DNA from: Phoebastria nigripes
Taxonomy: Eukaryota > Chordata > Aves > Procellariiformes > Diomedeidae
Length of the DNA stretch: 64,000 bases
Direction: 5' to 3'
Assembly (NCBI GenBank): GCA_035582835.1
Contig: JAYKAV010002810.1
Span: 605,628 to 669,627, forward strand
The notes under the pieces were generated by a model. That model made no database searches and was not told the DNA's origin. It worked only from the letters and a program-made list of their open reading frames with translations. Below are positions 54,501-62,203 of this stretch, piece after piece. The number at the start of each line of letters is the position of its first letter. Position 1 is the first letter of the stretch. Position numbers and translations under genes: made by a program.

Positions 54501-57500
54501 AGTTTCCAGTAGTCATCATGGCATGACTAGATTCAAAATGTGAGGCTCCACTACTGATAAAGCTTTAAAAATACATTTAGTTTAAAAAGCAAATATAAAA
54601 CCCCACAGTATTTATTCACAGGAATTCAGTACCTCCTTCACTGCACTCAGAGGCATTCCACTTTTTATGACTATTTATACCACAGAAAGAACTAATTTTG
54701 TATTTACAATTTTAAGCAGTACACTGAATATACTGCTTTTCACAGCACTCCTTATCCCATGTTTCCATGGTGCCGATTACTCACCTTCAGAGAGGGATTC
54801 TGCACTTTTATGTGTCCAGTCAGCCCTCAAGAAGGTCCCTCAATCTACACCAAGGCTTCTCATAAAATAAGTTATCATTACCTTCTACTTGTGATGATAA
54901 ACACTGGCTCTCACCAGGTTTATATTTTCCTGTACTATAAAACTGTGCACCAAAATTCCTTGTTTCTCCAGCATAAATCTGAAGAAACTACACTGAAGCC
55001 ACAGGCACTGCTCCAGCCTCAGATCTACTGTGCAGAAGGAGACTCCTGCTATTTTTAACTATAACCCCACACGTACCACAGAATATTGGAAAAAAGCTCT
55101 GTCTTTGGGGACTCTGTTATCCAGAACAAAGCAAGACTCAAGACTCTTCTATACAGTCTCAAAATAACATCCCCATAACTCCTGCCAACCTTGAGAGGAA
55201 AATTAATCTCCAATTTTGTACCAGGGCTTTGCTGAAAGCAGCTGATGCAGAACATTCGCAACTTTAACCTTCTAGCACGAGTTTACTTCCCTTGTTTTAG
55301 CAGGTTTGGAGTCTTTTATTTATATATGTGGTTTCATAGGATGGTAGGAAGTAAGAAGCAAGCAAGCTGCAGGTGCACACATATGTGTGCGTTATCATCA
55401 TGATCTAAAAAAGCTTGTCTGATTTAGTATCAAGGGTTAAGTTGTCCACCTTTTTTTCTTCCTTTACAGTACATATTGCCTAAATTGCTAAGTGGCTGGG
55501 CCATAATCACAGACCCTGTTGAAAAAACACAGTTTAACAGTATAGCAAGAATTGGTTTTGATTTGATGATAGCAACTTCTGGAAAAACTGACAAAATACA
55601 GACATTGAAATAGATAGCTCTGAAAAACTACACTGAACATACGCATGGATAACTTAAATGTAGCAAAAAGCACACAGCACATGCTCACTAACTTGGGAAA
55701 CATGGTCATCAGACCATGCTTTCTTTGTATTTAGCTGGGCACCTTCATAGGAAATACCAAGGAGGTGTAAGCTCAGCTCCAGAACAGTTTGGAAATAGAA
55801 AGTAGAGGGAAAGCATCACAAATTACTTCTAAAAGTTTGCAAAAGCAAATCCCACTTTGAAAACATGTTAGATGCTATTCAAGTTACTTTCAAATAACGC
55901 ACTGAGTTTTCAAGGAGTACGTGGCATATTGTACTGCACTCTTTCTACAATGACATATGATCACATAACTAAAAATGGAGTGATAATGCATCTTCAGGAA
56001 GAGAAGTTGTACCTAGCTGCCACATGTGTTAATAAACAATTTAAACTTTTTCATATTATGTTCAATATGGGTGCGGTTCCTGCAACTCTTTAACATTTAA
56101 GTAACACATTCCAGGGAAATGCTACATCAGTGTGATCATTCATTCAAATTCCACCAATCAGTTTCAATCACACAAAAAAAATCATAATTTAAGGTGAAAA
56201 TTTATGAGCTATTAAATTAGGTATGTTTGATACCTGATTGACATCCAGCCTCTTCAAGTTCTCCAGTTTCCACTCTGCAAGAAATAACAGAGCACATGAA
56301 CATCTAATCTACACAGATTTGAAAGGGATAATTCAGTTGACATTTAAGTCGTCTTGCTGTTTTCCATAAAGTGTTGTTACTAAAGAAAATTATAATTTGG
56401 CTTTAGGATGCTAGCTCAAGAGGGGTTACAGGTGGAACTCAACAGGCAGAAACAATAAAATGCATTCATTTCAGTGCATATTTTCTTTTATCCACGAGGA
56501 TAAATTGCTGCCTGCAGTTGTGACCCAGATCAGTTGAAAAGTCCAAGGTTTTTATTTTTTTCAGTACAGTACAGAAAGTGATGTATTACCTCCTGTGCCA
56601 ACTAAAAGATTCAAACTCACGTTTAGGAGAAGGGCTGTTTAAATCTCTTCAACAGTTTTTAAAAAAGGTTAACCCAAGGTCACCAATATATTGGTATAGA
56701 GTGGTACAAACATACTTCATGTCTGCCATAAGCAATACCAGCCAAGAGCAAGCTCAAGGGAAAAGTTCAATGATTTAGCAATCAGAACAACTACAATGAA
56801 GGCAGAGACAAAGCCAAATGTACAAGCCCCTAAAGCTGTGGTGCATCATACAAAAAGCTAGATCAAAACAGTATTTTCCTGCTCTCCATTAGCCTCTAAG
56901 GAAATAAAGAGGAAATTGCCTGTTTTCTTTGGGGGTGGAGAGTTATTTAAAAACAGAGTTTAGCAGGGTTTGGTTTTCATGTCTTCTTTTCCTAATGTTT
57001 ACATTCGCTGTCCCACTAGCCACAGCAATAATAGGAGCAGGAAAAAACAACAAAAAAACCCCCCAAAACACCCAAAAAAGATGACACACAGCTTTTTTTT
57101 TATTCAAGCTTAAAAAAAAAAAATCAGATATACAGGAAAACACGATAGGGGCTGAAGCAGACTTGCTGACACAGTACTTAAAATACTGTCAGTGACCTAC
57201 CTAGAGCAGATCTCAAGTACAGCAGTGAAAACGTTGGGGGCACCTACCCTCAACTTGGGAACCAAATTTAGTGTTAGAAACAGGGGCACAGCCACCTTTC
57301 TCTGTACACACAGAAAGCTAAACAGGCCAGTCACCGCCCTGCTAACGCCACTTGCCGAAATGACACCACAGAAACAGCACAGATGGATGCAGGAGTCCGC
57401 CTAGCACCTCAGGCCATTGACAGTGTAGCCACATTGCCCAAAATTGTCCTTTGGTTTTATGTGAAGTAGAAGTTTAAATGCACCAGAAACAGGCTTCATG

Positions 57501-60500
57501 AAGAATACTGGTAAACCATCGCTCAAAGGTCTAGCTCAACCTCATTTATTTTCTCCAAACAGGCATTCAAATCCTACACCACACCACCCTTTCTCCATCT
57601 TTCAATATACCCTGCCTGTGCCAGACCCAAACCTGTCTCAGCTGAAAATGGCCCAAGACAGGAAACATCCACATTTGCAGCACTGCATATACCAAACTTA
57701 TTTTCAGCAATTAGTTCATACCTCCGCTAGCTTCGGGGGTCTGAGTACAGGTCCACTGTTATTTGATCCCAAGAGCACCCTAAAGAGCAGCCATGTACCT
57801 TAACAGCAGCGAGACATACAGTTACAGTGAGTTCCCATGGCAACGCAGGGAAAGTATTATCAGAATTAATCATGAATTGTGTTAAACTCACACCAAAATT
57901 AACAAGTTTGCTTCCTTGTGCTTCCCAGAAAAGGAAATGGGTTTATATTTCTAGAGATATAGACTCTCACCCATATTTCTATTATATAAATGCTTGTTTG
58001 TTTTCCTTTAAATAACATTTTCCAATGAAAAATGTTGGAAAACTGTCTACACGCACACAATGTGCTTAAGGTAGGATGAAACTGTACCTCTGCTAGAGAA
58101 ACATCTAGCTTTGTCAGAAGCTTTTACATCTCTGCTTACCCTGCTCAGATATTCCCAAAAGGCACAGAGCTGAAGACATCTGCCTTGGACGAGGAGCCGT
58201 AAGACACTGAGCCCAGGAGTTCCCGAGGACCGGGACACACCTGCAGACCGGCCAGTCTGGGCTGTACTCCCGGGAGTGAGACACCTTGGCTGTATGTGCT
58301 GCCCACGCTGGTTTACGATTCCAGTTCACTGTCTAGGTTTCCTGTACAGTGCTCAGCACAGTTTTCCCATCTGCTTGATAGGGTTTTTTTTTTTTTCTTT
58401 ATCCTGCCCTGCTTTTACTGCAGCCCACTGGGCAGTCAGAAGCAAACAGTCCAGGGGAAACAGCAGGGAAGCACCGCTTTGAGAAGAGGCTGAGGATGAG
58501 ACTACATGAACCAAAGCAAATCTCATGTCAAACCTCACAGAAGCAAAAACAGCGAAGGGGTACACTAAGCTCCCTCAGCCGTGGCAAAGCAGGCTGAGCA
58601 CCCTCCAAAACAGGGATGTGTATAGATGAAAACAACCACCCCACGTCCTTCTGCTGCAGAAGGCTGTGCCTTCACTTACAAGCTTCTCTGGACTTGCGCC
58701 CCAATGCCACCCAGCAGGGCCTGCGCTGAGGAGCCAGAGAGCAGCTCTGTATTCTCTTTCTTTCTGAAGAAGGGTCAAGCCAACGACCAAGTGGGTAATA
58801 CTACACGTCACCCACAGGATGCAGGGCTGCCATCACAAATCTTTCCAAGATGACTGCATGGCCAGGCCTGAGGGAAGGCANAGCACAGGTGAAGGGACTG
58901 ATGAGAAGGCTGTCATCCCAGAGCAGACACTGTGCCCGTCCGGCCATTGAAGGAGCACATTAATCCTTCCACGACAAATTGGATAGACTAAGTCCTGCCT
59001 GTTGGCACTGCCTTTGGGGGTATTGACCCTCGATGGCAATGATGAGAAGAGAGACAATTCACTGAGCTGCCTACAGCCTGCTTGCACTGAACAGAGCATA
59101 AGAAGTTCGCCAGCATTAGAAATATTCTGCTGTTTCCAGGAACTCTTAACTCAGAGAAATTAGAAAGGATTGTCAATAGATGCAAGAACTTGAGCATTGG
59201 TGCGTGCAATCACAAATGTAAGTTGGACACCCGCATACATCAGTGACACAGCAGTCTTGAAAATGCTCTCCTCTCCTGCACATAGTCTCAGCTGCATTTG
59301 TATGGAGCGGGAAAGGCAAATTCAAAGAACTCTGAGAGACCTCTCTTTTAAGCATCTTTTCTTTCATATGTTAGCTTTGTGAAAATAGCTGGGATTGTAA
59401 CTTAATGGAGTAGCTGAACTGTACCGACCTGCGAAAGTGCCAAGTTCCATTTTAACAACAATTTTTTCTTGACTTTTAAGCTACATAGACTACTAGAAGC
59501 TATAATGTACTACCATAGAGAGAATAGTCACTTTTTCAGATGATACTTGTTATTCAAATAGAGATTCAAACTCCCAAGATACTCAGAGAGACTCTGTAAA
59601 CCTGTAAGGACAGTGTCTAAATAGACCAACAACACGCTCAGCAGCTGGAAAGCTGCAGTGCAAGTCCAGAACGAAGGGAGGAGTTTCTGATGTTTGCTTT
59701 CGGATGTTTGGTATTTTGCCTGGTTGTTGGTTTGGTTTTTTGTTGTTGTTGTTGTTGTTGTTGTTGTTTTTAAACCATCAGAAGGAAAACATGAAGCAGG
59801 CACAGCAGGGTGCAGACACATTCCCTCCTTTAAGAAAATACACGCTTCCTAACAGATGACAGCCAAACAGCTTTCCCTATTGCGTACCTGGAAGTCAGCT
59901 CAATACTCATCTTTTTTGAAATGCTCTCACACCATTTTCATCATTACTTGAAGTCAAACACTGAGGTTTGTACTAAAGCTAGTGAGAATCAAGGAAACTG
60001 ACAGCTGTAAAAATCAACTTTTGATCTGATCGACTTTTACTTTTACAATTACAGATCAACCCTTAGAGACATCAAGGGTCCTTAGAAGTCTAGCAGATCA
60101 GCCATGCCAGACACCAAAATCAGTTGGTTTTACTCTGTTTTCTATTTTTTATTCTACAACTCATTTTCAATTTTATCAGAGATGTCATAGTTTTACAGCA
60201 GCAGTTAATCACAGAGTGAAATGTTAGCATGGTCTGTATCTGAGAAGTCCTGTTTGTTTAATGTTACCAAATACCTTCTCAAGAGCAGGGCACGGTTAAA
60301 ACCTCAGGGCTGAAGTAATTTTTGCCTGTTTTCTCTTCTCTAATGTAGCTTCACAAACAATCCAATAAAACAGAAAGTCATTACCTCATTGATCGCGAGT
60401 AACAACCTGAGAGATTCAAGGCATCTTAAGAAACAGAGCAGGCTACAAGAATCGGGCACATGAAAGAGGAAGAGCTTGCACAGTTTAAATCACACATGGT

Positions 60501-61220
60501 TCTAGAAATCCACTGATATTTCAGTAAGCCAGTATTTATTACATTATATATTTGAAATATTAAAAATGAATTCTTTTTTTAAAAGTTTACTCTTCTTAAA
60601 TAAATTACAAAGGGGAAAAATAACAGTAAAGAGTCACAGTTTTTCATTGAGAAAGACTGTTGACATTTCCACAACAGCCACAAAGATGCAAGTGAGACAA
60701 GACAGCCCCTGGAAAGTCCCCAGGGTTGTACTGTGAAGCTAGAGAAGAGTCTTAGGACATGTCAACTTATCATGTTTCTGTACAAATAGCTTTTAACCTC
60801 TGGGAGTCTTCCTAAGAATTAAGTCTCCTCTGGAACTAAGTTTTAGGAGTGTGAATAGCCTCCGGTACCCAAAGAGAGAAAGTCTTCAATTCCATGATTA
60901 GAAAAGAAAATCGACTCTGATATTATCTACCCAATTTTGCAATATCCTCCATAGGCATGCCTTCTCACCTTTTCTTACCACACCACACAAAGTAAGTCAT
61001 ATTTACTGTAATGGAACAGAAGACAGTGAAGATCAACAGGTGTAATGGTTAAACACCTCCCTTTCCACCAAAATCTTGCACTTAAGTTTTATGTTTTACC
61101 TACCTTTCAAAAAATTGTCTTCAAAGAACTGGGATGTGACTTTCTGTGGATAATTCACTCCAGCACCCCAAACAATCAGTGGTGTTAAAGTTTCTGAGGG
61201 ATGACCAGCTCCATGGGATC
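1768..61220 (-). CDS. PIGN: PIGN, GPI ethanolamine phosphate transferase 1, internal part (19 exons)
   Basis: PIGN transfers ethanolamine phosphate from phosphatidylethanolamine to the first mannose of GPI-anchor precursors, in the ER membrane. Nineteen minus-strand exons (w1 to w19, 5' to 3') translate into a protein that follows the remembered human PIGN closely and almost gap-free. Diagnostic blocks include [13 protein letters not shown] (w1), [18 protein letters not shown] (w4), [10 protein letters not shown] (w7), CPWTYYVY (w8), [20 protein letters not shown] (w14), [12 protein letters not shown] (w17) and [15 protein letters not shown] (w19). Exon lengths are 117, 41, 60, 93, 56, 79, 183, 137, 100, 93, 92, 112, 109, 103, 103, 87, 56, 76 and 74 bp, and the phases match at every junction. 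There is no stop or frameshift, so the gene looks functional. The start codon with most of the catalytic domain, and the C-terminus, lie outside the window. In human, RELCH lies beyond the 5' end; it is not seen here. Confidence 0.97.
1842..3159 (-). other. PIGN intron w18-w19
   Basis: AT-rich unique intron of 1,318 bp. Short AT and TA runs lie near 2815-2825 and 3062-3072. No transposon recognised. Confidence 0.75.
3160..3235 (-). CDS. PIGN: PIGN exon w18
   Basis: A 76-bp exon between TTTCTCTAG and GTTAGT. One base completes Ser, and 25 codons follow: [20 protein letters not shown] then LLVLK. Human PIGN has [20 protein letters not shown] here. It is a hydrophobic membrane segment. Confidence 0.96.
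3236..3719 (-). other. PIGN intron w17-w18
   Basis: A 484-bp intron. Nothing beyond its splice sites recognised. Confidence 0.8.
3720..3775 (-). CDS. PIGN: PIGN exon w17 (56 bp)
   Basis: A 56-bp exon between ACATCTAG and GTAAAT, with 18 codons and two bases. It encodes [18 protein letters not shown]. The FFGTGNIAS motif is strongly conserved in PIGN proteins. Confidence 0.95.
4357..4409 (+). repeat. Homopolymer T53
   Basis: Fifty-three consecutive T on the plus strand, so A53 in the sense of PIGN. It could be the poly(A) tail of a minus-strand retroposed RNA fragment covering about 4410-4780, but I recognise no source and found no target-site duplication. Confidence 0.85.
5856..5906 (+). 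repeat. A/C-rich low-complexity tract
   Basis: A run of A interrupted by single C and CCCC groups. It has the same composition as the tracts at 57041-57080 and 62169-62208, and is the complement type of the G/T tracts at 10252, 21601 and 45262. Confidence 0.8.
6536..6622 (-). CDS. PIGN: PIGN exon w16
   Basis: An 87-bp, phase 0 to 0 exon (29 codons) after TTTTCCAG. It encodes [20 protein letters not shown] and then DDIRRSFFF. The donor TTT|GTATCC is weak, but only this choice joins to w17 in frame and matches the human RRAFFLVFF pattern. A tempting donor, CAG|GTCTTT, lies 13 bases upstream and would shift the frame. Confidence 0.88.
6623..8781 (-). other. PIGN intron w15-w16
   Basis: A 2.16-kb unique intron. 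No transposon, RNA gene or exon seen. Confidence 0.75.
8782..8884 (-). CDS. PIGN: PIGN exon w15
   Basis: A 103-bp exon between CTCTTCAG and GTAACA. One base completes Gly, and 34 codons follow: [20 protein letters not shown] (membrane helix) and then the less conserved loop [14 protein letters not shown]. It continues the w14 helix cluster. Confidence 0.97.
8885..11371 (-). other. PIGN intron w14-w15
   Basis: A 2.49-kb intron. The only distinct content is the G/T-rich tract at 10252-10332. Confidence 0.75.
10252..10332 (+). repeat. G/T-rich low-complexity tract
   Basis: Alternating T and G runs, including GGGGGGTGGG, several TTTG repeats and a terminal T18. It is read as A/C-rich in the PIGN transcript. 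Confidence 0.85.
11372..11474 (-). CDS. PIGN: PIGN exon w14: hydrophobic core motif
   Basis: A 103-bp exon between TATTGCAG and GTACTT. It enters with two bases of a Val codon and leaves with two of a Gly codon. It encodes [12 protein letters not shown] and then [20 protein letters not shown], essentially identical to human PIGN as remembered. This is the clearest single identifier of the gene in the window. Confidence 0.98.
11475..15315 (-). other. PIGN intron w13-w14
   Basis: A 3.84-kb intron. A purine-rich stretch lies at about 12225-12345. A 115-codon plus-strand open frame at 13543-13890 looks like chance. No transposon recognised. Confidence 0.7.
12225..12345 (+). repeat. Purine-rich tract
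   Basis: About 120 bases are overwhelmingly A and G on the plus strand, in groups such as GGAAGAAAAGCAGAGG. Low-complexity; possibly triplex-prone. No function claimed. Confidence 0.6.
15316..15424 (-). CDS. PIGN: PIGN exon w13
   Basis: A 109-bp exon between CTTTCTAG and GTAAGA, with 36 codons and one base. It encodes [14 protein letters not shown], a polar loop, then [16 protein letters not shown]. The QGLP-x-x-NQIISW block is a strong PIGN match. Confidence 0.96.
17220..17265 (+). repeat. Perfect 23-bp tandem duplication
   Basis: A 23-base unit containing TATACAAGGCTAGTTGAAA occurs twice back to back without mismatch. Confidence 0.9.
17598..17920 (-). mobile_element. CR1 LINE, 5'-truncated 3' end (copy 1)
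   Basis: The plus strand begins with ATCATAGAATCATAGAATCA, the complement of the avian CR1 3' terminal repeat, so the element reads on the minus strand with its 3' end at 17598. About 320 bp remain: the 3' UTR and the last reverse-transcriptase ORF codons ([10 protein letters not shown], then [12 protein letters not shown]). Homology stops near 17920, a typical 5' truncation. The in-frame part is interrupted after the IRKYFF motif. Confidence 0.93.
20652..20741 (+). repeat. A77 homopolymer followed by a GA repeat
   Basis: Seventy-seven consecutive A run directly into about six GA units. AATAAA hexamers lie at 20607-20612 and 20624-20629, so the tract starts 22 bases after the second one. Confidence 0.9.
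21319..21430 (-). CDS. PIGN: PIGN exon w12
   Basis: A 112-bp exon between TTTTTACAG and GTCAGT. One base completes Val, and 37 codons follow. [18 protein letters not shown] is a membrane helix, followed by a basic loop ([13 protein letters not shown]) ending VHFYQ. It matches the human block with AGLLVLL and SLMKRK. Confidence 0.95.
21601..21719 (+). repeat. G/T-rich tract with a canonical quadruplex motif
   Basis: T runs alternate with G runs. The segment 21656-21676 has four G runs of 6, 3, 3 and 3 bases with loops of 4, 1 and 1, which fits the standard G-quadruplex pattern. A T run closes the tract. The G-rich strand is the PIGN template strand. Confidence 0.88.
22451..24370 (-). mobile_element. 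CR1 LINE, long but decayed copy (copy 2)
   Basis: About 1.9 kb of CR1 on the minus strand, from the region before reverse transcriptase (the complement of about 24080-24370 encodes the usual linker) through the RT and 3' UTR. Fragments appear in several frames: [16 protein letters not shown] and [19 protein letters not shown] (23682-24080), then [17 protein letters not shown] (23330-23677), then [12 protein letters not shown] (23023-23373), then C-terminal pieces near 22542-22962. Both catalytic motifs are altered and the frame is broken repeatedly. The 3' end lacks the perfect ATTCTATG repeat, suggesting an older subfamily than copies 1, 3 and 4. The 5' limit is approximate. Confidence 0.92.
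25834..25925 (-). CDS. PIGN: PIGN exon w11
   Basis: A 92-bp exon between TTTTAG and GTAAGA, with 30 codons and two bases. It encodes a membrane helix ([20 protein letters not shown]) and then GREPNIPL. The motif F-P-L-M-P-V-V-G-R is conserved. The donor reads GGT|GTAAGA. A register two bases earlier is possible but would break the frame into w12. Confidence 0.95.
25926..27380 (-). other. PIGN intron w10-w11
   Basis: A 1.46-kb intron with a 26-bp tandem duplication at 26141-26192. No transposon recognised. Confidence 0.75.
26141..26192 (+). repeat. 26-bp tandem duplication with one mismatch
   Basis: A unit beginning ACACAGCTGTCAAAATCCT is repeated once, directly adjacent, with a single G-to-A difference. 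Confidence 0.9.
27381..27473 (-). CDS. PIGN: PIGN exon w10, with a homopolymer-T splice acceptor
   Basis: A 93-bp, phase 0 to 0 exon (31 codons) starting [20 protein letters not shown] and ending with donor GTACTG. It carries a hydrophobic membrane segment after FYR. The acceptor is unusual: 49 consecutive T on the coding strand, then AATTAG, then the exon. Frame and homology make this the correct start. Confidence 0.94.
27474..27637 (-). other. PIGN intron w9-w10, 164 bp
   Basis: The shortest intron in the window. Forty-nine of its 164 bases (27480-27528) are one T run on the coding strand, ending six bases before exon w10. A second acceptor-like TTGTTTTTCAG lies at about 27541-27551, on the 5' side of the T run. 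Confidence 0.9.
27480..27528 (+). repeat. A49 homopolymer forming the polypyrimidine tract of exon w10
   Basis: Forty-nine A on the plus strand are 49 T in the PIGN pre-mRNA sense. Assembled homopolymer lengths are unreliable, so the exact count may be off. Confidence 0.9.
27638..27737 (-). CDS. PIGN: PIGN exon w9
   Basis: A 100-bp exon between TTGAACAG and GTCAGT. One base completes Glu, and 33 codons follow: [16 protein letters not shown] then [17 protein letters not shown]. The VIQDL and LGIE-L anchors match human PIGN. The middle is more diverged than the neighbouring exons. The exon is followed by the very short 164-bp intron. Confidence 0.93.
27738..29721 (-). other. PIGN intron w8-w9
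   Basis: A 1.98-kb intron, about half of it CR1 copy 3. The flanking parts are unique sequence. Confidence 0.8.
28087..29054 (-). mobile_element. CR1 LINE, 5'-truncated copy with RT lesions (copy 3)
   Basis: The minus-strand element has its 3' terminal repeat at 28087 (plus-strand complement TCATAGAATCATAGAATC). About 970 bp cover the later part of the RT domain to the 3' end. Recognisable pieces are [36 protein letters not shown] and [20 protein letters not shown]. Compared with copy 4 it has an 18-bp deletion that removes the catalytic ADDTKL residues, a 2-bp frameshift shortly after, and an in-frame TAG at 28557-28559. Homology ends near 29054. One N at 28135. Confidence 0.95.
29722..29858 (-). 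CDS. PIGN: PIGN exon w8: two transmembrane helices
   Basis: A 137-bp exon between TTTTTCAG and GTAAGT, ending with two bases of a Glu codon. It encodes [13 protein letters not shown], then a hydrophobic helix (MIIAFFLLI), the conserved [10 protein letters not shown] motif and a second hydrophobic run ending WYAVVR. These are among the most conserved residues of the PIGN C-terminal domain. Confidence 0.97.
29859..33171 (-). other. PIGN intron w7-w8
   Basis: A 3.3-kb AT-rich intron with an A18 run at 30601-30618. No transposon or gene recognised. Confidence 0.75.
33172..33354 (-). CDS. PIGN: PIGN exon w7: first internal transmembrane helix
   Basis: A 183-bp, phase 0 to 0 exon (61 codons), the largest in the window, between CCTCTAG and [16 protein letters not shown] leads into a hydrophobic stretch (about residues 27 to 46 of the exon, [20 protein letters not shown]) that should be a membrane helix. 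A polar tail ending QANNK follows. The tail is a few residues shorter than in human. Confidence 0.97.
33355..35359 (-). other. PIGN intron w6-w7
   Basis: A 2.0-kb intron. Nothing recognised. Confidence 0.75.
35360..35438 (-). CDS. PIGN: PIGN exon w6
   Basis: A 79-bp exon between GTACAG and GTAAGT. One base completes the Lys codon begun in w5, and 26 full codons follow: [18 protein letters not shown] and QQQKYDEA. It aligns with the human segment containing LLSDSKQFNILRKARSYI. It is polar and probably lies before the first internal membrane helix. Confidence 0.94.
43036..44100 (-). mobile_element. CR1 LINE, best-preserved copy (copy 4)
   Basis: A 5'-truncated minus-strand CR1 of about 1.07 kb. 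Its 3' end at 43036 carries little more than one terminal repeat unit. The body includes an unbroken RT-region reading frame (listed separately). Homology stops abruptly near 44100, at WVKNWLDG in the RT ORF. The plus strand beyond is unrelated GC-rich sequence. Confidence 0.95.
43112..44098 (-). pseudogene. CR1 ORF2 C-terminal fragment: late RT and thumb/C-terminal region, open reading frame
   Basis: The frame stays open from the 5' truncation point (the methionine at 44047 is internal) to a stop at 43112, about 328 codons. It starts near KNWLDG and contains [20 protein letters not shown], the catalytic F-A-D-D motif followed by [10 protein letters not shown], then [40 protein letters not shown] and [22 protein letters not shown]1 ORF2 normally also has an N-terminal endonuclease and the first RT blocks; both are missing, so the copy cannot move by itself. 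One N at 44061 hides one codon. Confidence 0.93.
44101..44440. other. GC-rich block of unknown origin next to CR1 copy 4
   Basis: About 340 bases clearly richer in G and C than the surrounding intron. A CACGTG-plus-TGTTTGGGCAGG motif occurs twice, at 44125-44145 (with a small insertion) and 44178-44193. No ORF, known repeat or CpG-island promoter is convincing. Confidence 0.5.
45262..45384 (+). repeat. G/T-rich tract with a G14 run
   Basis: Successive T and G runs, including 14 consecutive G at 45294-45307, then GG, GGGG, a long T run and another GGGG. It is quadruplex-prone on the plus strand and C-rich in the PIGN pre-mRNA. Confidence 0.85.
48021..48040. repeat. (AT)10 microsatellite
   Basis: Ten perfect AT units. 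Confidence 0.95.
51171..51226 (-). CDS. PIGN: PIGN exon w5
   Basis: A 56-bp exon between TATGCAG and GTAAGT. It encodes [18 protein letters not shown] plus two bases of a Lys codon, and aligns with human VKMTQKKE through FTPFK. It precedes the 15.7-kb intron, the largest in the window. Confidence 0.95.
51227..53103 (-). other. PIGN intron w4-w5
   Basis: A 1.88-kb unique intron with one N at 51385. Nothing else recognised. Confidence 0.75.
53104..53196 (-). CDS. PIGN: PIGN exon w4
   Basis: A 93-bp, phase 0 to 0 exon between CCCCAG and GTAACC, encoding 31 residues. It starts [10 protein letters not shown] and ends [18 protein letters not shown]. The second half is nearly identical to the human segment as remembered. 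It forms the linker between the catalytic head and the membrane domain. Confidence 0.97.
53197..54283 (-). other. PIGN intron w3-w4
   Basis: A 1.09-kb intron. Nothing recognised. Confidence 0.8.
54284..54343 (-). CDS. PIGN: PIGN exon w3
   Basis: A 60-bp, phase 0 to 0 exon between TTTGCACAG and GTAAGA. It encodes 20 residues, beginning ADIAPLM and ending PFPLNSV. The family pattern D-I-A-P-L-M-x-S-L-I-G is conserved. This is the last part of the soluble lumenal catalytic domain. Skipping it would keep the frame. Confidence 0.96.
54344..56233 (-). other. PIGN intron w2-w3
   Basis: A 1.89-kb intron with a T17 run near 54484-54500. No transposon recognised. Confidence 0.75.
56234..56274 (-). 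CDS. PIGN: PIGN exon w2 (41-bp small exon)
   Basis: A 41-bp exon between TTGCAG and GTATCA. Joined to the single G left by w1, it gives exactly 14 codons, [14 protein letters not shown], matching the human block around LDVNQ. It is short enough for gene finders to miss, but both splice sites and the reading frame fit. Confidence 0.95.
57041..57080 (+). repeat. A/C-rich low-complexity tract
   Basis: A runs separated by C and CCCCCC groups, of the same composition as 5856-5906 and 62169-62208. Confidence 0.75.
59740..59766 (+). repeat. (TTG)9 microsatellite
   Basis: Nine perfect TTG units, read as CAA repeats on the minus strand and embedded in a T/G-rich stretch. Confidence 0.93.
61104..61220 (-). 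CDS. PIGN: PIGN exon w1: end of the catalytic domain
   Basis: The 117-bp exon lies between acceptor TTAG and donor GTAGGT. It enters with two bases completing a Gly codon and leaves with one base of a Glu codon. It encodes [15 protein letters not shown] and then a W-G-A-G motif. The SHGAGHP stretch belongs to the alkaline-phosphatase-like phosphotransferase fold; its histidines are expected metal ligands, from family knowledge. The preceding exon should end in the S-D-H-G-M motif and is not in the window. Confidence 0.96.
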
Positions 61221-62084
61221 CTAAGATACACCAAACCAAAAAAAGTGTAAACTTTAAGACACATGGTGTTAAAAACAAACAAAGCCTCTATATACATATA
61301 AGCACACACATGCTCAGTTCTTGCTACAGTATACAGACTAAAATCCTGTTACAGACAACCTATTCCAGCTTCATAGCTTATTTTTATGCCACTAACAATA
61401 GAGGCTAAATTCAAGTTGCAAGTTGGGAAATCGGTACCACTTAAGTCAAGCCTATAAAGGTATTGACTTTGTATATTAAAAAACCCAAAATGTTAACATA
61501 CAGAAACTAAAGCCAAAGTATTTGAAAGCCTCAAGGTGTAGAGGAGTTACCTGTTCAAAACACGTGCATGTGCCTATCCTGAGCATCCCATGGAAACCAG
61601 GGATGGCTGATTTGAATAAAATTAGGCACGTGCCCAAAAAATCATACAGAACTGATCTCTGGTCCCCAAATAAGGATTAGACTTCCATTTCAAAACCAGG
61701 AGACTATGCATTGCAACTGTCATCCTTTCCCCAGTGATACAAGTTCATTTTTAAGGTTTTAAAGCCTGGTAGCAGACTCCTTAAAAATTGATAAAACATG
61801 ACTTCCTTCCCCAGGGAAATTATTTCCCTCCAGGTTAACATATCAGCCACCAAAAGGAGGAAGCTTTAAAACTATGATGTCTCAACAGCAGCTGCACTGA
61901 AGCAGAAGCTACACAAGCTTGAAAGAAACACTGGTCATTGAAGTCAGTGGGCGAGGTACCACAGCAGTGAGATAACTCAGTCTCAAAGGGAATGACACTG
62001 TGACACAAGCTCTATGCCAGTCACTGCATGGTCTACAAGATTATACATTTTCCTTGTATTTGCATAGACACATACTCTTCCCTC

Positions 62085-62112
62085 TGTGTGTGTGTGTGTG
62101 TATATATATATA
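62085..62112 (+). repeat. Compound (TG)8(TA)6 microsatellite
   Basis: Eight TG units run directly into six TA units, a configuration prone to length polymorphism. Confidence 0.95.
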
Positions 62113-62168
62113 TTTTAATAATTATGAAGGACAGAGAATAACACATTGTTTTAAGGACTTTTCTTTTT

Positions 62169-62170
62169 AA

Positions 62171-62203
<33 letters not shown>

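Larger units (their letters stand above)
56275..61103 (-). other. PIGN intron w1-w2
   Basis: A 4.8-kb intron. An A/C-rich tract lies at 57041-57080, a trinucleotide repeat at 59740-59766 and one N at 58881. The part at 58100-58900 is somewhat GC-richer but shows no recognisable exon. Confidence 0.7.
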
